DNA of 64,000 nt from positions 248,001 to 312,000 of the forward strand of contig NZ_BQXO01000001.1 of assembly GCF_045862785.1 (NCBI RefSeq), in the 5' to 3' direction. This document shows positions 8,342 through 17,140 of this stretch, piece after piece. The DNA is from Furfurilactobacillus curtus. GTDB lineage: Bacteria > Bacillota > Bacilli > Lactobacillales > Lactobacillaceae. The first letter of the stretch is position 1, and each line of letters starts with the position of its first letter. Made by a program: the position numbers and the translations under genes. A model generated the notes under the pieces. It did not search any database, had not been told where the DNA came from, and was given only the letters and a program-made list of their open reading frames with translations.

Positions 8342-10555
8342 ATGGCAATTACAGTGGATGAACAACATAATTATCATTTACAGACCCAATCGACTAGCTA
8401 TTTGATGGGGTTGCTCGAAAACGGTGAGTTAGGGCACTTTTATTACGGTCCTCGGTTGGCAGAGCCTGTTAATTTTGCAGAGCTACGCCAACGTGATGTG
8501 CAATCATTAGAACCAGTCTTATCAGCTGAGCAAGCCGATTTTTCCAGCGATCGGATCATGCAAGAATATCCTGGCTTTGGCCATGGTGATTTTCATTATC
8601 CTGCGTATCAAATTCAATATGAAAATGGCGCGCGGATCTCGGAATGGCAATTTGTCGGCGATGAGATTACTGATGGTAAGTTAGAATTAAATGGATTACC
8701 TTCGGCCAGCGCCCCAGTCGGTGATCGCCACGTCCAAACATTAAAAGTTCATTTTCAGGAAGCACAAAGTGGCCTACAACTAACTTTAAATTACACCGTC
8801 TTTGAACAAGCTGATGTAATCGTTCGTAGTGCAACCTTCAAGAATCAGGGGCAGCAAGTATTAAAGGTGCCTCGCGCCTTGAGTTTAGCTCTGGATCTTC
8901 CGACGGCCCCGTATGACTTGTTGCAACTTTCCGGAGCGTGGGCCAGAGAACGGCAGGTGGTTCGCCAACCACTACACTCTGGTGTCCAATCCGTCAGTAG
9001 TACGCGTGTCGCAAGCAGCGCACAGCAAAACCCTTTTATCGCTCTCTTAAATCCACAAGCGACTGAACGCAGTGGGTCTGTTTACGGGATTAACCTAATC
9101 TACAGTGGTAATTTTTTAGCGCAGGCCGAAGTTGATCAAGATGAACGAACCCGGGTCACCATTGGTATCAATCCTTTCGAGTTTGAGTGGACCTTGACGC
9201 CTGGACAAAGTTTTCAGACGCCGGAAGCCATGCTAACATATGCGGACAATGGGTTGTCTGAGATGAGTCATCATTTTCACCAATTCTTGCGTCAGTATCT
9301 CATTCCAAAACGATGGGTTGATGAGGATCGGCCAATCTTAATCAACAATTGGGAAGCAACTTATTTCGACTTTAATGAGTCGAAACTGGTTCAATTTGCG
9401 CAAAAGGCCAAGCAATTAGGAATTGAATTGTTTGTATTGGACGATGGATGGTTCGGGAAACGCGATGATGATACGACCTCCCTGGGTGACTGGCAAGTTA
9501 ATTTGCAGAAATTACCGCATGGTTTATCTGGCTTGGCACATCAAGTCCATGACTTAGGCCTGAAGTTTGGCCTATGGTTCGAACCAGAAATGATTTCGAT
9601 TGAAAGCCAACTTTATCAGCGACATCCGGAGTGGGTGATTCAGGTACCAGAGCGACGAATGAGTCCGTCACGTCATCAATTCATTCTAGATTTTTCTCGG
9701 CCTGAGGTGGTCGAGGCCATTTTTAAACAGATGGCTTCAGCGATCAATGCGGCCCAGTTGGATTACATTAAATGGGATATGAATCGGTACATGACGGAGG
9801 CGTACAGTCCGGCCTTGCCAGCCGAACGGCAGCTAGAATTTGGTCATCGATACATTCTCGGTGTTTATCAGCTGTATGAGCGGCTTACTAAAACATTTCC
9901 AAATGTCCTGTTCGAATCTTGTGCATCAGGTGGCGGACGGTTTGACACGGGCCTTTTGTACTATGCGCCGCAAGCATGGACCAGTGACGATACCGATGCA
10001 ATGGAACGTTTGCGAATTCAGTGGGGAACATCGCTCGTTTATCCGCTCAATACGATGGGCGCGCATGTGTCTGCAGTGCCCAATGCCCAAATTAACCGCG
10101 TGACGTCATTAGCAACGCGTGGGGCGGTGGCAGATTTTGGCGATTTGGGATATGAGCTTGATATCACGTCTTTGTCGGCAGCAGCACGGGCTGAGATCGC
10201 CCAGCAAATTAAATTTTATCGTCAATATCGTGATCTTTTCCAACGGGGCACCTTTTATCGTTTGCAGAGTCCTTTTGCAGGGAATGTCACTGCATGGGAG
10301 GTTGTTAGTGATGACCAACAGACGGCGATCGTTGGGCGCTATCAAGTTCTTGCGGTACCAAACCCGGCTAGTGCCCGGATTTGTTTTACTGGGTTAAAGG
10401 AGACACAGTTATATCGAATCAACGATGGACCAGTGATAGCCGGCAGTCAGTTAATGAATGCGGGACTCTGGATCGGCCAACAGACTGACGCAAGTGGTGC
10501 ATTGACCCACGGGGATTTTGCCAGTCAACTTTTTGTTGCAAAAGCAGTTCGATAA
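8342..10555 (+). CDS. melA: Alpha-galactosidase, glycoside hydrolase family 36
   Basis: Cytoplasmic hydrolase releasing galactose from alpha-1,6-galactosides such as melibiose and raffinose. 737 residues, normal for lactobacillar GH36 enzymes. N-terminal beta-supersandwich to about residue 330, then a (beta/alpha)8 barrel with INNWEATYFDF, FVLDDGWFG and GLWFEPEMIS, the nucleophile Asp479 in KWDMNR and the acid/base aspartate in SDDTDA (549-550). No signal peptide. AAAGGGAG precedes the ATG. No sugar transporter lies next to it, so uptake must be encoded elsewhere. Regulation by CcpA is indicated by the cre box. Confidence 0.95.
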   Translation: MAITVDEQHNYHLQTQSTSYLMGLLENGELGHFYYGPRLAEPVNFAELRQRDVQSLEPVLSAEQADFSSDRIMQEYPGFGHGDFHYPAYQIQYENGARISEWQFVGDEITDGKLELNGLPSASAPVGDRHVQTLKVHFQEAQSGLQLTLNYTVFEQADVIVRSATFKNQGQQVLKVPRALSLALDLPTAPYDLLQLSGAWARERQVVRQPLHSGVQSVSSTRVASSAQQNPFIALLNPQATERSGSVYGINLIYSGNFLAQAEVDQDERTRVTIGINPFEFEWTLTPGQSFQTPEAMLTYADNGLSEMSHHFHQFLRQYLIPKRWVDEDRPILINNWEATYFDFNESKLVQFAQKAKQLGIELFVLDDGWFGKRDDDTTSLGDWQVNLQKLPHGLSGLAHQVHDLGLKFGLWFEPEMISIESQLYQRHPEWVIQVPERRMSPSRHQFILDFSRPEVVEAIFKQMASAINAAQLDYIKWDMNRYMTEAYSPALPAERQLEFGHRYILGVYQLYERLTKTFPNVLFESCASGGGRFDTGLLYYAPQAWTSDDTDAMERLRIQWGTSLVYPLNTMGAHVSAVPNAQINRVTSLATRGAVADFGDLGYELDITSLSAAARAEIAQQIKFYRQYRDLFQRGTFYRLQSPFAGNVTAWEVVSDDQQTAIVGRYQVLAVPNPASARICFTGLKETQLYRINDGPVIAGSQLMNAGLWIGQQTDASGALTHGDFASQLFVAKAVR

Positions 10556-10742
10556 CGGCGCAAAATTTTTGTTGAATAAGTTGTTGATTATCCTTGCCCA
10601 AATTAAAAAATAGCGTTACAGTGTAGTCATTGTATTGATAGTTCGGTAGTAAGTGTACTAGTTCTTTGGAATGACAACCTTTCTCGCCCGGCTTTAGATG
10701 CAAAATTATAATTGCGCTGGTGCGCATGGAGGTTTCATTCTT

Positions 10743-10943
10743 ATGGAACAAGGTACTGTTAAATGGTTTAACGCTGACAAGGGTTACGGCTTCATTACTC
10801 GTGAAAACGGTGACGATGTATTCGTTCACTTCTCAGCAATTCAAGGCGACGGCTTCAAGACATTGGACGAAGGCCAACATGTAACCTTCGATGTTGAAGA
10901 CAGCGACCGTGGCCCACAAGCAACCAACGTTGTTAAAGACTAA
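10743..10943 (+). CDS. csp: Cold shock protein (CspA family)
   Basis: Single OB-fold nucleic acid chaperone that melts RNA structures. 66 residues with the two RNA-binding motifs KGYGFIT (RNP1-like) and VFVHF (RNP2-like). The ATG at 10743 follows TGGAGG. Codon use is strongly biased, as in highly expressed genes. A leader of roughly 100 nt separates it from the upstream gene, as is common for cold shock mRNAs, but no leader structure can be named. Confidence 0.96.
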   Translation: MEQGTVKWFNADKGYGFITRENGDDVFVHFSAIQGDGFKTLDEGQHVTFDVEDSDRGPQATNVVKD

Positions 10944-10955
10944 TTTTTAGTCGAT

Positions 10956-10990
10956 AAAAAGACCATCCTCAAGCGAGGATGGTCTTTTTT
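10956..10990. terminator. Bidirectional terminator between csp and ade
   Basis: AAAAAGACCATCCTC, loop AAGC, GAGGATGGTCTTTTTT: near-perfect stem with T-runs on both strands between convergent genes. Confidence 0.92.
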
Positions 10991-11000
10991 ATGCAATCGA

Positions 11001-12698
11001 TTATTTTTGAGTAGGGGTGATTGCGACGGGAACAAAAGCCCCCTTGGTAAAGTCATAGAGTCCCTGGTCTGTCAGTTTTAATGTCGGAATGACAGGTAAA
11101 CTTAAAAAAGATAGCGTAATGAACGGATCAAAATTGACGGTAGGCGCGATTTGACGAAAGGCCTGATGCAAGGCTAATAACTGATCATTGACCTGTTGGG
11201 CCGGTAACGAACTCATTAAACCGCCCACCGGTAAAGGTAAGGTTGTGATCAGATTACCATCGACGACGACTAATCCACCATCTAATTCAGTGATCGCCGA
11301 AATGGCTTGCATCATTGCACTATCGGAGGTTCCAGCAACAATTAAGTTATGTGAATCGTGCCCAACACTACTGGCAAAGGCCCCTCGTCTCAGTTGAAAG
11401 CCACTGACTAAGCCGACGCCAACGTGCCCTGTATGATGATGACGTTCCACGACCGCCATTTTGAGTACATCTAATTGATCATCCCAGCAAAACTCCCCGC
11501 AATTGGTGGCAACTTGTTTGATTAGGGCGCTGGTGGTGATGTGATTTGGCTGGACACCAATCACGCGGGCTAGCCGTTCAGGAACTTTTAACGCTAAGTC
11601 TTCTATCTGACAACGATGATTGAGGTGGGTTAAAGTGTAAGGCCTTGCTGTTATTGGTTTTGGATCCACTGACTGCCATTGACCAGCCTTCATGACACGG
11701 TTGATGGTGACATGTTCAACATCTTGTAAGATGACTAAATCCGCGACCATCCCGGTTGTCAAAGCACCTCTGTCAGCCAGCTGTTCACCTTCGGCAGCAT
11801 GAAGGCTAGCCATGGTGTAGGCAAGCTCTGGGGTTAGGCCATTAGCGATGGCTAAGCGAATATTTTGATCAATGGAACCTTCTTGAACTAAATCAGTCAC
11901 CGTTTTGTCGTCTGTGCAAAAAGCAATGCGATTTGCATTTTGCGCATTGACTGCTGGCAAGAGATTTAACAAATCTCGCTCGACAGTACCTTCTCGCAAA
12001 TAAACGTAAAAACCGGCACGCAAGCGTTCAACGAGTTCTTGTGGGGTAGTTGCCTCATGATCACTGCGAATGTGGGCGTCCTGATACGCTAACAACTGAC
12101 TGCCACTGAGACCGGCCAAGTGACCATCCACCGGTAGCTTTCGTCGATGAGCATCAGCAATTTTGGCCATTAAGTCGGGATCTTGATGAACTAAAGCCGG
12201 AAAATCCATCACTTCAGCAAGACCGTGAACCATTGGTTCGTGATAAAGTGGCGCTAAGTCAGCGGCTGTTAATTTAGCCCCGGCGTGTTCAAATGGGTCG
12301 CAGGGCACAGCCGATGGTAACATGAAAAAGTAGTCGACATTGGCTTGCTTCGCATCATCAATTAGATAGCTCACTCCTGCTTGGCCAGCAACATTGGCTA
12401 ACTCATGAGGGTCCGCAACCGCGCTAGTCACGCCATGACTTATTAATAGTGGGCTAAGTTGGCTAGGTGTTAGTAATGAACTTTCAATATGCATATGCGC
12501 ATCAATGAATCCAGGAACAATAGTTTGACCAGTTAAATCAAACCGTTTTTTCGCTCGAAATTTGAGACCAGTGCGATCACCAATGATGAAGCCATTGTTA
12601 ATCCACAATGTCGTTTGGCAAAAGGTTTGGGTGTAAACATCGAGTACGTTGGCGTTAGCGAGTTCATAATCGACAACAATATCAGTGGGTTGTGGCAT
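11001..12698 (-). CDS. ade: Adenine deaminase
   Basis: Converts adenine to hypoxanthine plus ammonia in purine salvage. 565 residues of the amidohydrolase superfamily: metal-binding motif PGFIDAHMHIESS near residue 60, HGVTSAVADPHELANV near 90, and HDSHNLIVAGTS in the C-terminal half, all typical of Ade. AAGGAG lies before the ATG. The gene is preceded by a guanine-class purine riboswitch with a terminator, so its transcription should fall when guanine or hypoxanthine is plentiful. Monocistronic. Confidence 0.95.
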   Translation of the reverse strand: MPQPTDIVVDYELANANVLDVYTQTFCQTTLWINNGFIIGDRTGLKFRAKKRFDLTGQTIVPGFIDAHMHIESSLLTPSQLSPLLISHGVTSAVADPHELANVAGQAGVSYLIDDAKQANVDYFFMLPSAVPCDPFEHAGAKLTAADLAPLYHEPMVHGLAEVMDFPALVHQDPDLMAKIADAHRRKLPVDGHLAGLSGSQLLAYQDAHIRSDHEATTPQELVERLRAGFYVYLREGTVERDLLNLLPAVNAQNANRIAFCTDDKTVTDLVQEGSIDQNIRLAIANGLTPELAYTMASLHAAEGEQLADRGALTTGMVADLVILQDVEHVTINRVMKAGQWQSVDPKPITARPYTLTHLNHRCQIEDLALKVPERLARVIGVQPNHITTSALIKQVATNCGEFCWDDQLDVLKMAVVERHHHTGHVGVGLVSGFQLRRGAFASSVGHDSHNLIVAGTSDSAMMQAISAITELDGGLVVVDGNLITTLPLPVGGLMSSLPAQQVNDQLLALHQAFRQIAPTVNFDPFITLSFLSLPVIPTLKLTDQGLYDFTKGAFVPVAITPTQK

Positions 12699-12800
12699 GT
12701 TAGGAGAACTCCTTTTCGTGGGCTTGAAATTTTAGAGTAGCTCGACCATAACCAGATCATCATAATTTTTGCATGACTAACGCCAATGATGCATTCAAAG

Positions 12801-12833
12801 AAAAGACCACCGTCAAAAAAAGAGACAGTGGTC
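12801..12833 (-). terminator. Riboswitch expression-platform terminator upstream of ade
   Basis: On the minus strand GACCACTGTC, loop TCTTTTTTT, GACGGTGGTC, then TTTTC: a 10-bp stem with one G-T wobble, placed between the purine aptamer and ade. Ligand binding should leave this terminator free to form. Confidence 0.85.
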
Positions 12834-12843
12834 GACGACAATG

Positions 12844-12908
12844 GCTTATAGTCCGAAATTACGGTTCCGGGTAGAGACGAGTCGACCAATTACGACGCTT
12901 ATATAAGC
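12844..12908 (-). promoter_or_regulatory. Purine riboswitch aptamer, guanine class
   Basis: Minus-strand RNA with P1 GCTTATA/TATAAGC (perfect 7 bp), conserved TATAA in J1/2, P2 GTCG/CGAC with loop TAATTGG, core TCTACC, P3 CCGGAA/TTTCGG with loop CCGTAAT, and the 3' core GGACTATA. The specificity position (74 in the xpt numbering) is C, which selects guanine or hypoxanthine over adenine. The rest of the 12699-13047 gap holds the terminator above and the promoter of the divergent EamA gene. Confidence 0.88.
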
Positions 12909-12981
12909 TGTTTTAATTAGATTGTGGTTTACAATAACATAGGTTAGCGTTGAAAACAACGGACATCTGCAAGTCAAATCT

Positions 12982-12990
12982 TGTTATACT
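12982..12990 (+). promoter_or_regulatory. Extended -10 promoter of the first EamA gene
   Basis: TGTTATACT (TGn plus TATACT), 57 nt upstream of the GTG start; the -35 is weak. Confidence 0.5.
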
Positions 12991-13047
12991 AAAACTACTA
13001 TCGTTATTTGTCGGCTAAGCTAGTGAGCAGCATAGGGAGAGGTACTC

Positions 13048-13989
13048 GTGGTTCGAAAACAAAAGCAGCAACAAACATTGGGCGTTATTTTGGCCAGCAC
13101 AGGTGCCCTCCTATGGGGTGTTTCCGGTCCAATTTCACAATTTCTATTTCAGCATCGGCAGGTTTCACCAGAGTGGTTGACGGGTTTAAAAATGTTGATT
13201 TCTGGTTGTTTGATTTTGCTGTGGGTCCGACGACAACAAGGCCGTCATGTTTTTGATCTGTGGCATCATCGCCGCGATGCGATCTTGATGGTGATTTTTT
13301 CAATTGTCGGTATGGGGGCTGTTCAATATATTTTCTTTTTAACGGTCCGAGTTGCCAGTGCGCCAACTGCTACGATTATGCAAACATTAGGGACTGTGAT
13401 GATTGTTTTGTGGGGCATTTTTTATCATCATGATTTCCCCCGTCCTGCAGATGTATTAGCGGTCAGTCTGGCCTTGTTTGGCACTTGGATGTTGGTGACG
13501 AAGGGGCATTTATTGCATTTAGCCATCTCGCCACTAGCGCTGACATTTGGATTATTACTAGGCTTAGCGGGTGCTGTCAATACTTTGTTGCCCGCCAGTT
13601 TACTACAACGCTATGACACTTTAACTGTTGTAGGGTGGTCAATGCTGCTTGGTGGCTTACTATTTTCAGTTATTCATCCGTTTTGGGTAAATGTTCCACA
13701 ACTATCGGGATTAGAGTGGCTGGGCGTTGGTTTCATTGTCATCTTTGGGACTGGCTTGGCCTACATGACTTTTTTGGGCAGTTTAAACTTCATTTCACCC
13801 ACGGCGGCCGGCTTACTAGATGCGTTTGAACCACTGTCAGCGACCCTCTTATCGGTAATCTTCTTAAAGATGAGCTTTAACGGCGCTCAAATCATTGGTG
13901 GCGCTTTAATTTTAAGTACGGTGTTTATTCTCTCGTTAGCCAAACCTAAAGATCCGCTGACAGAAGATTTGGATGATACCGGCAACTAG
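13048..13989 (+). CDS. EamA/DMT family transporter
   Basis: Drug/metabolite-transporter superfamily membrane protein, probably exporting amino acids or other small metabolites. 313 residues with ten predicted helices in two EamA repeats: the first begins GVILASTGALLWGVSGPIS, the second near residue 155, with the typical FISPTAAGLLDAFEPLSATL in helix 9. GTG start at 13048, supported by AGGGAGAGG just upstream. A paralogue lies at 24925-25830. The secreted CAP protein begins 11 nt downstream and is probably cotranscribed. Substrate unknown. Confidence 0.88.
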   Translation: MVRKQKQQQTLGVILASTGALLWGVSGPISQFLFQHRQVSPEWLTGLKMLISGCLILLWVRRQQGRHVFDLWHHRRDAILMVIFSIVGMGAVQYIFFLTVRVASAPTATIMQTLGTVMIVLWGIFYHHDFPRPADVLAVSLALFGTWMLVTKGHLLHLAISPLALTFGLLLGLAGAVNTLLPASLLQRYDTLTVVGWSMLLGGLLFSVIHPFWVNVPQLSGLEWLGVGFIVIFGTGLAYMTFLGSLNFISPTAAGLLDAFEPLSATLLSVIFLKMSFNGAQIIGGALILSTVFILSLAKPKDPLTEDLDDTGN

Positions 13990-14000
13990 ACGAGGTAATT

Positions 14001-15074
14001 TTGATAAAGAAAATGATACAAAAACAATTTATTTTTAAGTGTGATATTCATTTCCATGGACGTTTCATATTAATCGTGGCGGTCAGTTTATGGTTTGCTA
14101 TCGGCAATGTTGGCTCATCGGTTCAGGCCGCAAAAGTGGCAGGTTATACGCAAGCACAAGCCCAACAGATCAAGCAGTGGCAACATCGGTATAATCAACT
14201 TAGTCAACGAGCTTATTCTGATCATGATATCTATCAGCAACGGCCACGCTTTTCACCTAAACTGAAGGCTGGTCAATTGCGAGCTTCTTACCAACGAGAG
14301 TTACTTGATTATGTCAATTTTTACAGAGCCCTCGTGGGTCTGCCGAGTATTCGTTATGGATTAAACGCCAACAACCAGGCTCAGTTGGCGGCAGCTGATA
14401 TGGCAGCTGCCGACGGATTTAGTCATGGGTTAATCAAACAACGGCGCCCTAAGTTGGTCACCAAAAATCAGTGGGCGGTTGGGCAGCAAGTGACCGAGAC
14501 GAGCAATATCGGTCAAATGGTGATGTCAGAACGGATCGATCAAACGATGGGAAATTATTTACGGGATAATTTTAATGTGGAAGGAAATAACACCGGACAT
14601 CGTGCCTGGTTGCTCTCACCAGTCGTGCACACGATTGGCATTGGGATTGCACACCGGCCTAAATCGACCTTTGGCTATAGTAATATTTATTTTGCCGATC
14701 AGAGTCAGCGAGCGATCACACCTAATCGTAATCAAGTTATTAATTATCCGTCAGCTGGTGTGTTTCCACGAGCGATGTTAGTGAGTCAGCAGCATGACCA
14801 CCCAATTTATTGGTCAAGCAACTTTACGCTTGATGCGGCGACTAGTGGTCGAGTACGGGTCGAAATTCGCGATGACACGACACATCAACGGCAGTGGGCG
14901 CACAATGTTCACGTCAATCGTAGCCAACATTACGGGCAATTTGCGATGATCGTCACTTACCGACCACCATTCATGGTGATTAATGGTCATCAATATACAG
15001 TGTCAATTACGGGTCTGACCCACCATCCTCATGGCTATCGCTATCGGTTTAGCCCCTTTAACCTCAATAATTGA
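14001..15074 (+). CDS. Secreted CAP-domain (SCP-like) protein
   Basis: Exported protein of the CAP/SCP family, often cell-wall associated; activity unknown. 357 residues: signal peptide-like hydrophobic stretch about residues 20-43 ending VQAAK, a linker rich in Gln, then a CAP domain (about 90-240) with its putative cavity residues visible as FSHG, QVTETSN and NTGHRAWLL, then a beta-rich C-terminal domain (about 245-357) resembling those of lactobacillar CAP proteins. TTG start at 14001 follows ACGAGG; an ATG at 14013 is possible. Probably cotranscribed with the EamA gene. Confidence 0.8.
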   Translation: MIKKMIQKQFIFKCDIHFHGRFILIVAVSLWFAIGNVGSSVQAAKVAGYTQAQAQQIKQWQHRYNQLSQRAYSDHDIYQQRPRFSPKLKAGQLRASYQRELLDYVNFYRALVGLPSIRYGLNANNQAQLAAADMAAADGFSHGLIKQRRPKLVTKNQWAVGQQVTETSNIGQMVMSERIDQTMGNYLRDNFNVEGNNTGHRAWLLSPVVHTIGIGIAHRPKSTFGYSNIYFADQSQRAITPNRNQVINYPSAGVFPRAMLVSQQHDHPIYWSSNFTLDAATSGRVRVEIRDDTTHQRQWAHNVHVNRSQHYGQFAMIVTYRPPFMVINGHQYTVSITGLTHHPHGYRYRFSPFNLNN

Positions 15075-15103
15075 GCGCATTGAATAAACATGATCAGCAA
15101 AAG

Positions 15104-15149
15104 AAAACGCATCAGCCGGACCACTTCCATGGTCGCCTGGTGCGTTTTT
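15104..15149. terminator. Terminator after the CAP-domain gene
   Basis: AAAACGCATCAG ... CTGGTGCGTTTTT with an inner GACC/GGTC pairing; lies between two convergent genes and can act both ways. Confidence 0.85.
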
Positions 15150-15186
15150 AGTGGAGCGTTGAATTTCTGTGGGGCGAATCTGTGCT

Positions 15187-16110
15187 TTAAAACGAACTGA
15201 TTAAGGACTCTAATTTACTAATAATTCCATTTACACCGCTGTCCTTTAGGGTATCGCTGGCCTGTGTTGGGGAGGTACTGTCAGCCATATCAGACATGGT
15301 GTCGGATAGCTTATTTAACTGAGAGCTAACTGTACCACGCACAACCGCATTAGCATTACTCTGTGATACCTGGGTTTGCAAATTGCTGACCTGCTGTTGT
15401 AGCGAGGCAATCGTGGCTTGATACTGTGCATTGTCATTACTAGTTTTGTAATCTGTGACCGCTTGCTGTAATTGCTTGGTCATTGAGTTCAATGCCTTGA
15501 CCTGTTCTTTTAAGCTTGAGACTTGGCTTGATAGACCACTATTTTGTGACGTTAGCGCTGCTTGACGAGAAGAAGCTTCAGACGACGATGAAGCAGCAGC
15601 CGCTGAGGAACTGGCCGCTGAAGCCATCGCTGCCTCATTTTGGGCCTGATTATGCGCGTTGACACCCCAAATAATGAGGACTAGGGCAATGATGGCAATT
15701 AATCCACCGATGATCATATTGCGCCGCCGATGGCTAGATTTTGGTTTAACAGCTTGCGTCGCTGCTTGACTAGCAGCCGCAGAAGCAGGGGCCGATTCAA
15801 CGACAATAGGGGATCGACCGTCTAAATCAGCTTCAGTATTGACAATCGTTAGCGTAAAATAGGCACGACCGACATTACCCCGGTCGTCCATTACGGCAAC
15901 TGGAACTTGATGCTGGCCAGCGACTGAGAAGTCAATATTTTCTAAATTGGCGTTTAAATGAGTAGTAATGTCTGTGCCACGACTGTCAATGGCACGTGCC
16001 CCAGCAGCTTGAAGTAGTCGCGCATTGGTGGGGCGACTGATGGCATCAGTTTTAACGATTCTAAGTTGCGGATGTGTAAAGCTGATCTGAGGTTCGGAAT
16101 TGTTTTGCAT
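15187..16110 (-). CDS. Membrane protein with N-terminal Ig-like domain and extracytoplasmic coiled coil
   Basis: No named function. 307 residues: an immunoglobulin-like/DUF5011-type beta domain at about 5-95 (TNARLLQAAGARAIDSRG, VPVAVMDDRGNVGRAYFTL), an Ala/Pro linker, SSHRRRN followed by one transmembrane helix (about 130-153), a Ser/Ala-rich linker, then a coiled coil (about 185-255) and a helical tail. The ATG at 16110 follows AAGGAG. The Arg cluster before the helix predicts the Ig-like domain to be cytoplasmic unless it inserts the other way. No LPxTG or signal peptide. Confidence 0.75.
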   Translation of the reverse strand: MQNNSEPQISFTHPQLRIVKTDAISRPTNARLLQAAGARAIDSRGTDITTHLNANLENIDFSVAGQHQVPVAVMDDRGNVGRAYFTLTIVNTEADLDGRSPIVVESAPASAAASQAATQAVKPKSSHRRRNMIIGGLIAIIALVLIIWGVNAHNQAQNEAAMASAASSSAAAASSSSEASSRQAALTSQNSGLSSQVSSLKEQVKALNSMTKQLQQAVTDYKTSNDNAQYQATIASLQQQVSNLQTQVSQSNANAVVRGTVSSQLNKLSDTMSDMADSTSPTQASDTLKDSGVNGIISKLESLISSF

Positions 16111-16299
16111 AAGTGACTCCTTCATCAGGTGAATTCACAGGTACTTGATTACGGTTAATTTACCATATCAAGCTTAGACAACCGACCGTTCATATAAATC
16201 TTGACCAGAGTTTAACCTTCTTAGCAGAAATTATACAAACATGAGTTTCTGATCAATGTAGCCGACAGGAGGAAGATTTTAAGTGTAAAGAAAAACTCC

Positions 16300-16328
16300 T
16301 TGACACCACCCGGATGGTTGGCTAAACT
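16300..16328 (+). promoter_or_regulatory. Promoter of the rpsP-khpA genes
   Basis: TTGACA (16300-16305, perfect -35), 17 nt, TAAACT (16323-16328), 33 nt upstream of the rpsP ATG. Strong promoter, fitting a ribosomal protein gene. Confidence 0.85.
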
Positions 16329-16361
16329 AAGACTCGTTAAGAAATTTAGGAGGAATTTTCA

Positions 16362-16637
16362 ATGTCTGTAAAAATTCGTTTAAAACGTATGGGTTCCAAG
16401 AAACGTCCGTTCTACCGTATCGTGGTTGCTGATTCTCGTTCACCTCGTGATGGTCGGTTTATCGAACAGATTGGTACTTATAACACATTAGTTAACCCTG
16501 CTGAAGTTAAGCTAGACGAAGACTTAGCAATGCAATGGTTAAACAATGGTGCGCAACCTTCTGATACAGTTAAAAACATCTTTTCTCAAGAAGGTATTAT
16601 GAAGAAGTACCACGAAGCTAAGTTCACTAAGAAGTAA
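16362..16637 (+). CDS. rpsP: Small ribosomal subunit protein bS16
   Basis: Ribosomal protein S16, a component of the 30S body needed for its assembly. 91 residues starting MSVKIRLKRMGSKKRPFYRI, with the family signature VVADSRSPRDGRFIEQIGTYN. AGGAGG precedes the ATG. It heads the rpsP-khpA-rimM-trmD-rplS cluster. In Bacillus it follows ffh; here it has its own promoter and lies 13 kb away. Confidence 0.98.
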   Translation: MSVKIRLKRMGSKKRPFYRIVVADSRSPRDGRFIEQIGTYNTLVNPAEVKLDEDLAMQWLNNGAQPSDTVKNIFSQEGIMKKYHEAKFTKK

Positions 16638-16654
16638 TTTGAGGCGATTAGCGC

Positions 16655-16933
16655 ATGAATTCTAATCAGGAGCACCGATTAACAAGTGAAGAAGTCAGGA
16701 CATTTATTGTCACTGTTGTTTCGCCACTCGTCGATCATCCTGATGCGATCACGGTCGCAGTTAAACCTGGAGAACGTTTCACGGACTATGCTCTGCAGGT
16801 TGATCCCCGTGATATTGGGGCTGTTATTGGTCATCATGGTCAGGTTGCTCAGGCAATTCGAACAGTGGTTTATAGCGTGCGGACGAACGATCATCGACGC
16901 GTGCGACTACTAATCATGGATGAGAATATGTAA
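16655..16933 (+). CDS. khpA: KhpA RNA-binding protein (KH domain, YlqC)
   Basis: Small KH-domain RNA-binding protein; in streptococci it partners KhpB and affects cell elongation and division. 92 residues: KH fold with the GxxG loop in DIGAVIGHHGQVAQAIRTV. It begins 17 nt after rpsP, so the two are cotranscribed. The intergenic region after it holds a terminator, which separates it from rimM. Confidence 0.93.
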   Translation: MNSNQEHRLTSEEVRTFIVTVVSPLVDHPDAITVAVKPGERFTDYALQVDPRDIGAVIGHHGQVAQAIRTVVYSVRTNDHRRVRLLIMDENM

Positions 16934-17010
16934 GACATTGGTTTATTCAAGTCTGGTGAAGTTGTTGCCAGCTTGTGCTGCTAATGCTTAAACACCTCGT
17001 TCCATTTGTG

Positions 17011-17047
17011 GACCCTATTTCCTGAAATTTGGGAGATAGGGTCTTTT
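17011..17047 (+). terminator. Terminator between khpA and rimM
   Basis: GACCCTAT ... ATAGGGTCTTTT: an 8-bp GC-containing stem, short T-run. It ends or attenuates the rpsP-khpA transcript before rimM. Confidence 0.75.
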
Positions 17048-17140
17048 CAGTTGATACTATTCGTGTTTAAACTAACCTATGCATAGATATAGATTTGCGA
17101 TTGCGATCGCCAGACAAGCAGAATGAAAGAGGGACTCATT

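Noticed and set aside
17051..17078. TTGATA with TAACCT as a rimM promoter
   Set aside because: Spacing of 16 and a poor -10; rimM must be expressed by readthrough or some promoter here, but this one cannot be supported.
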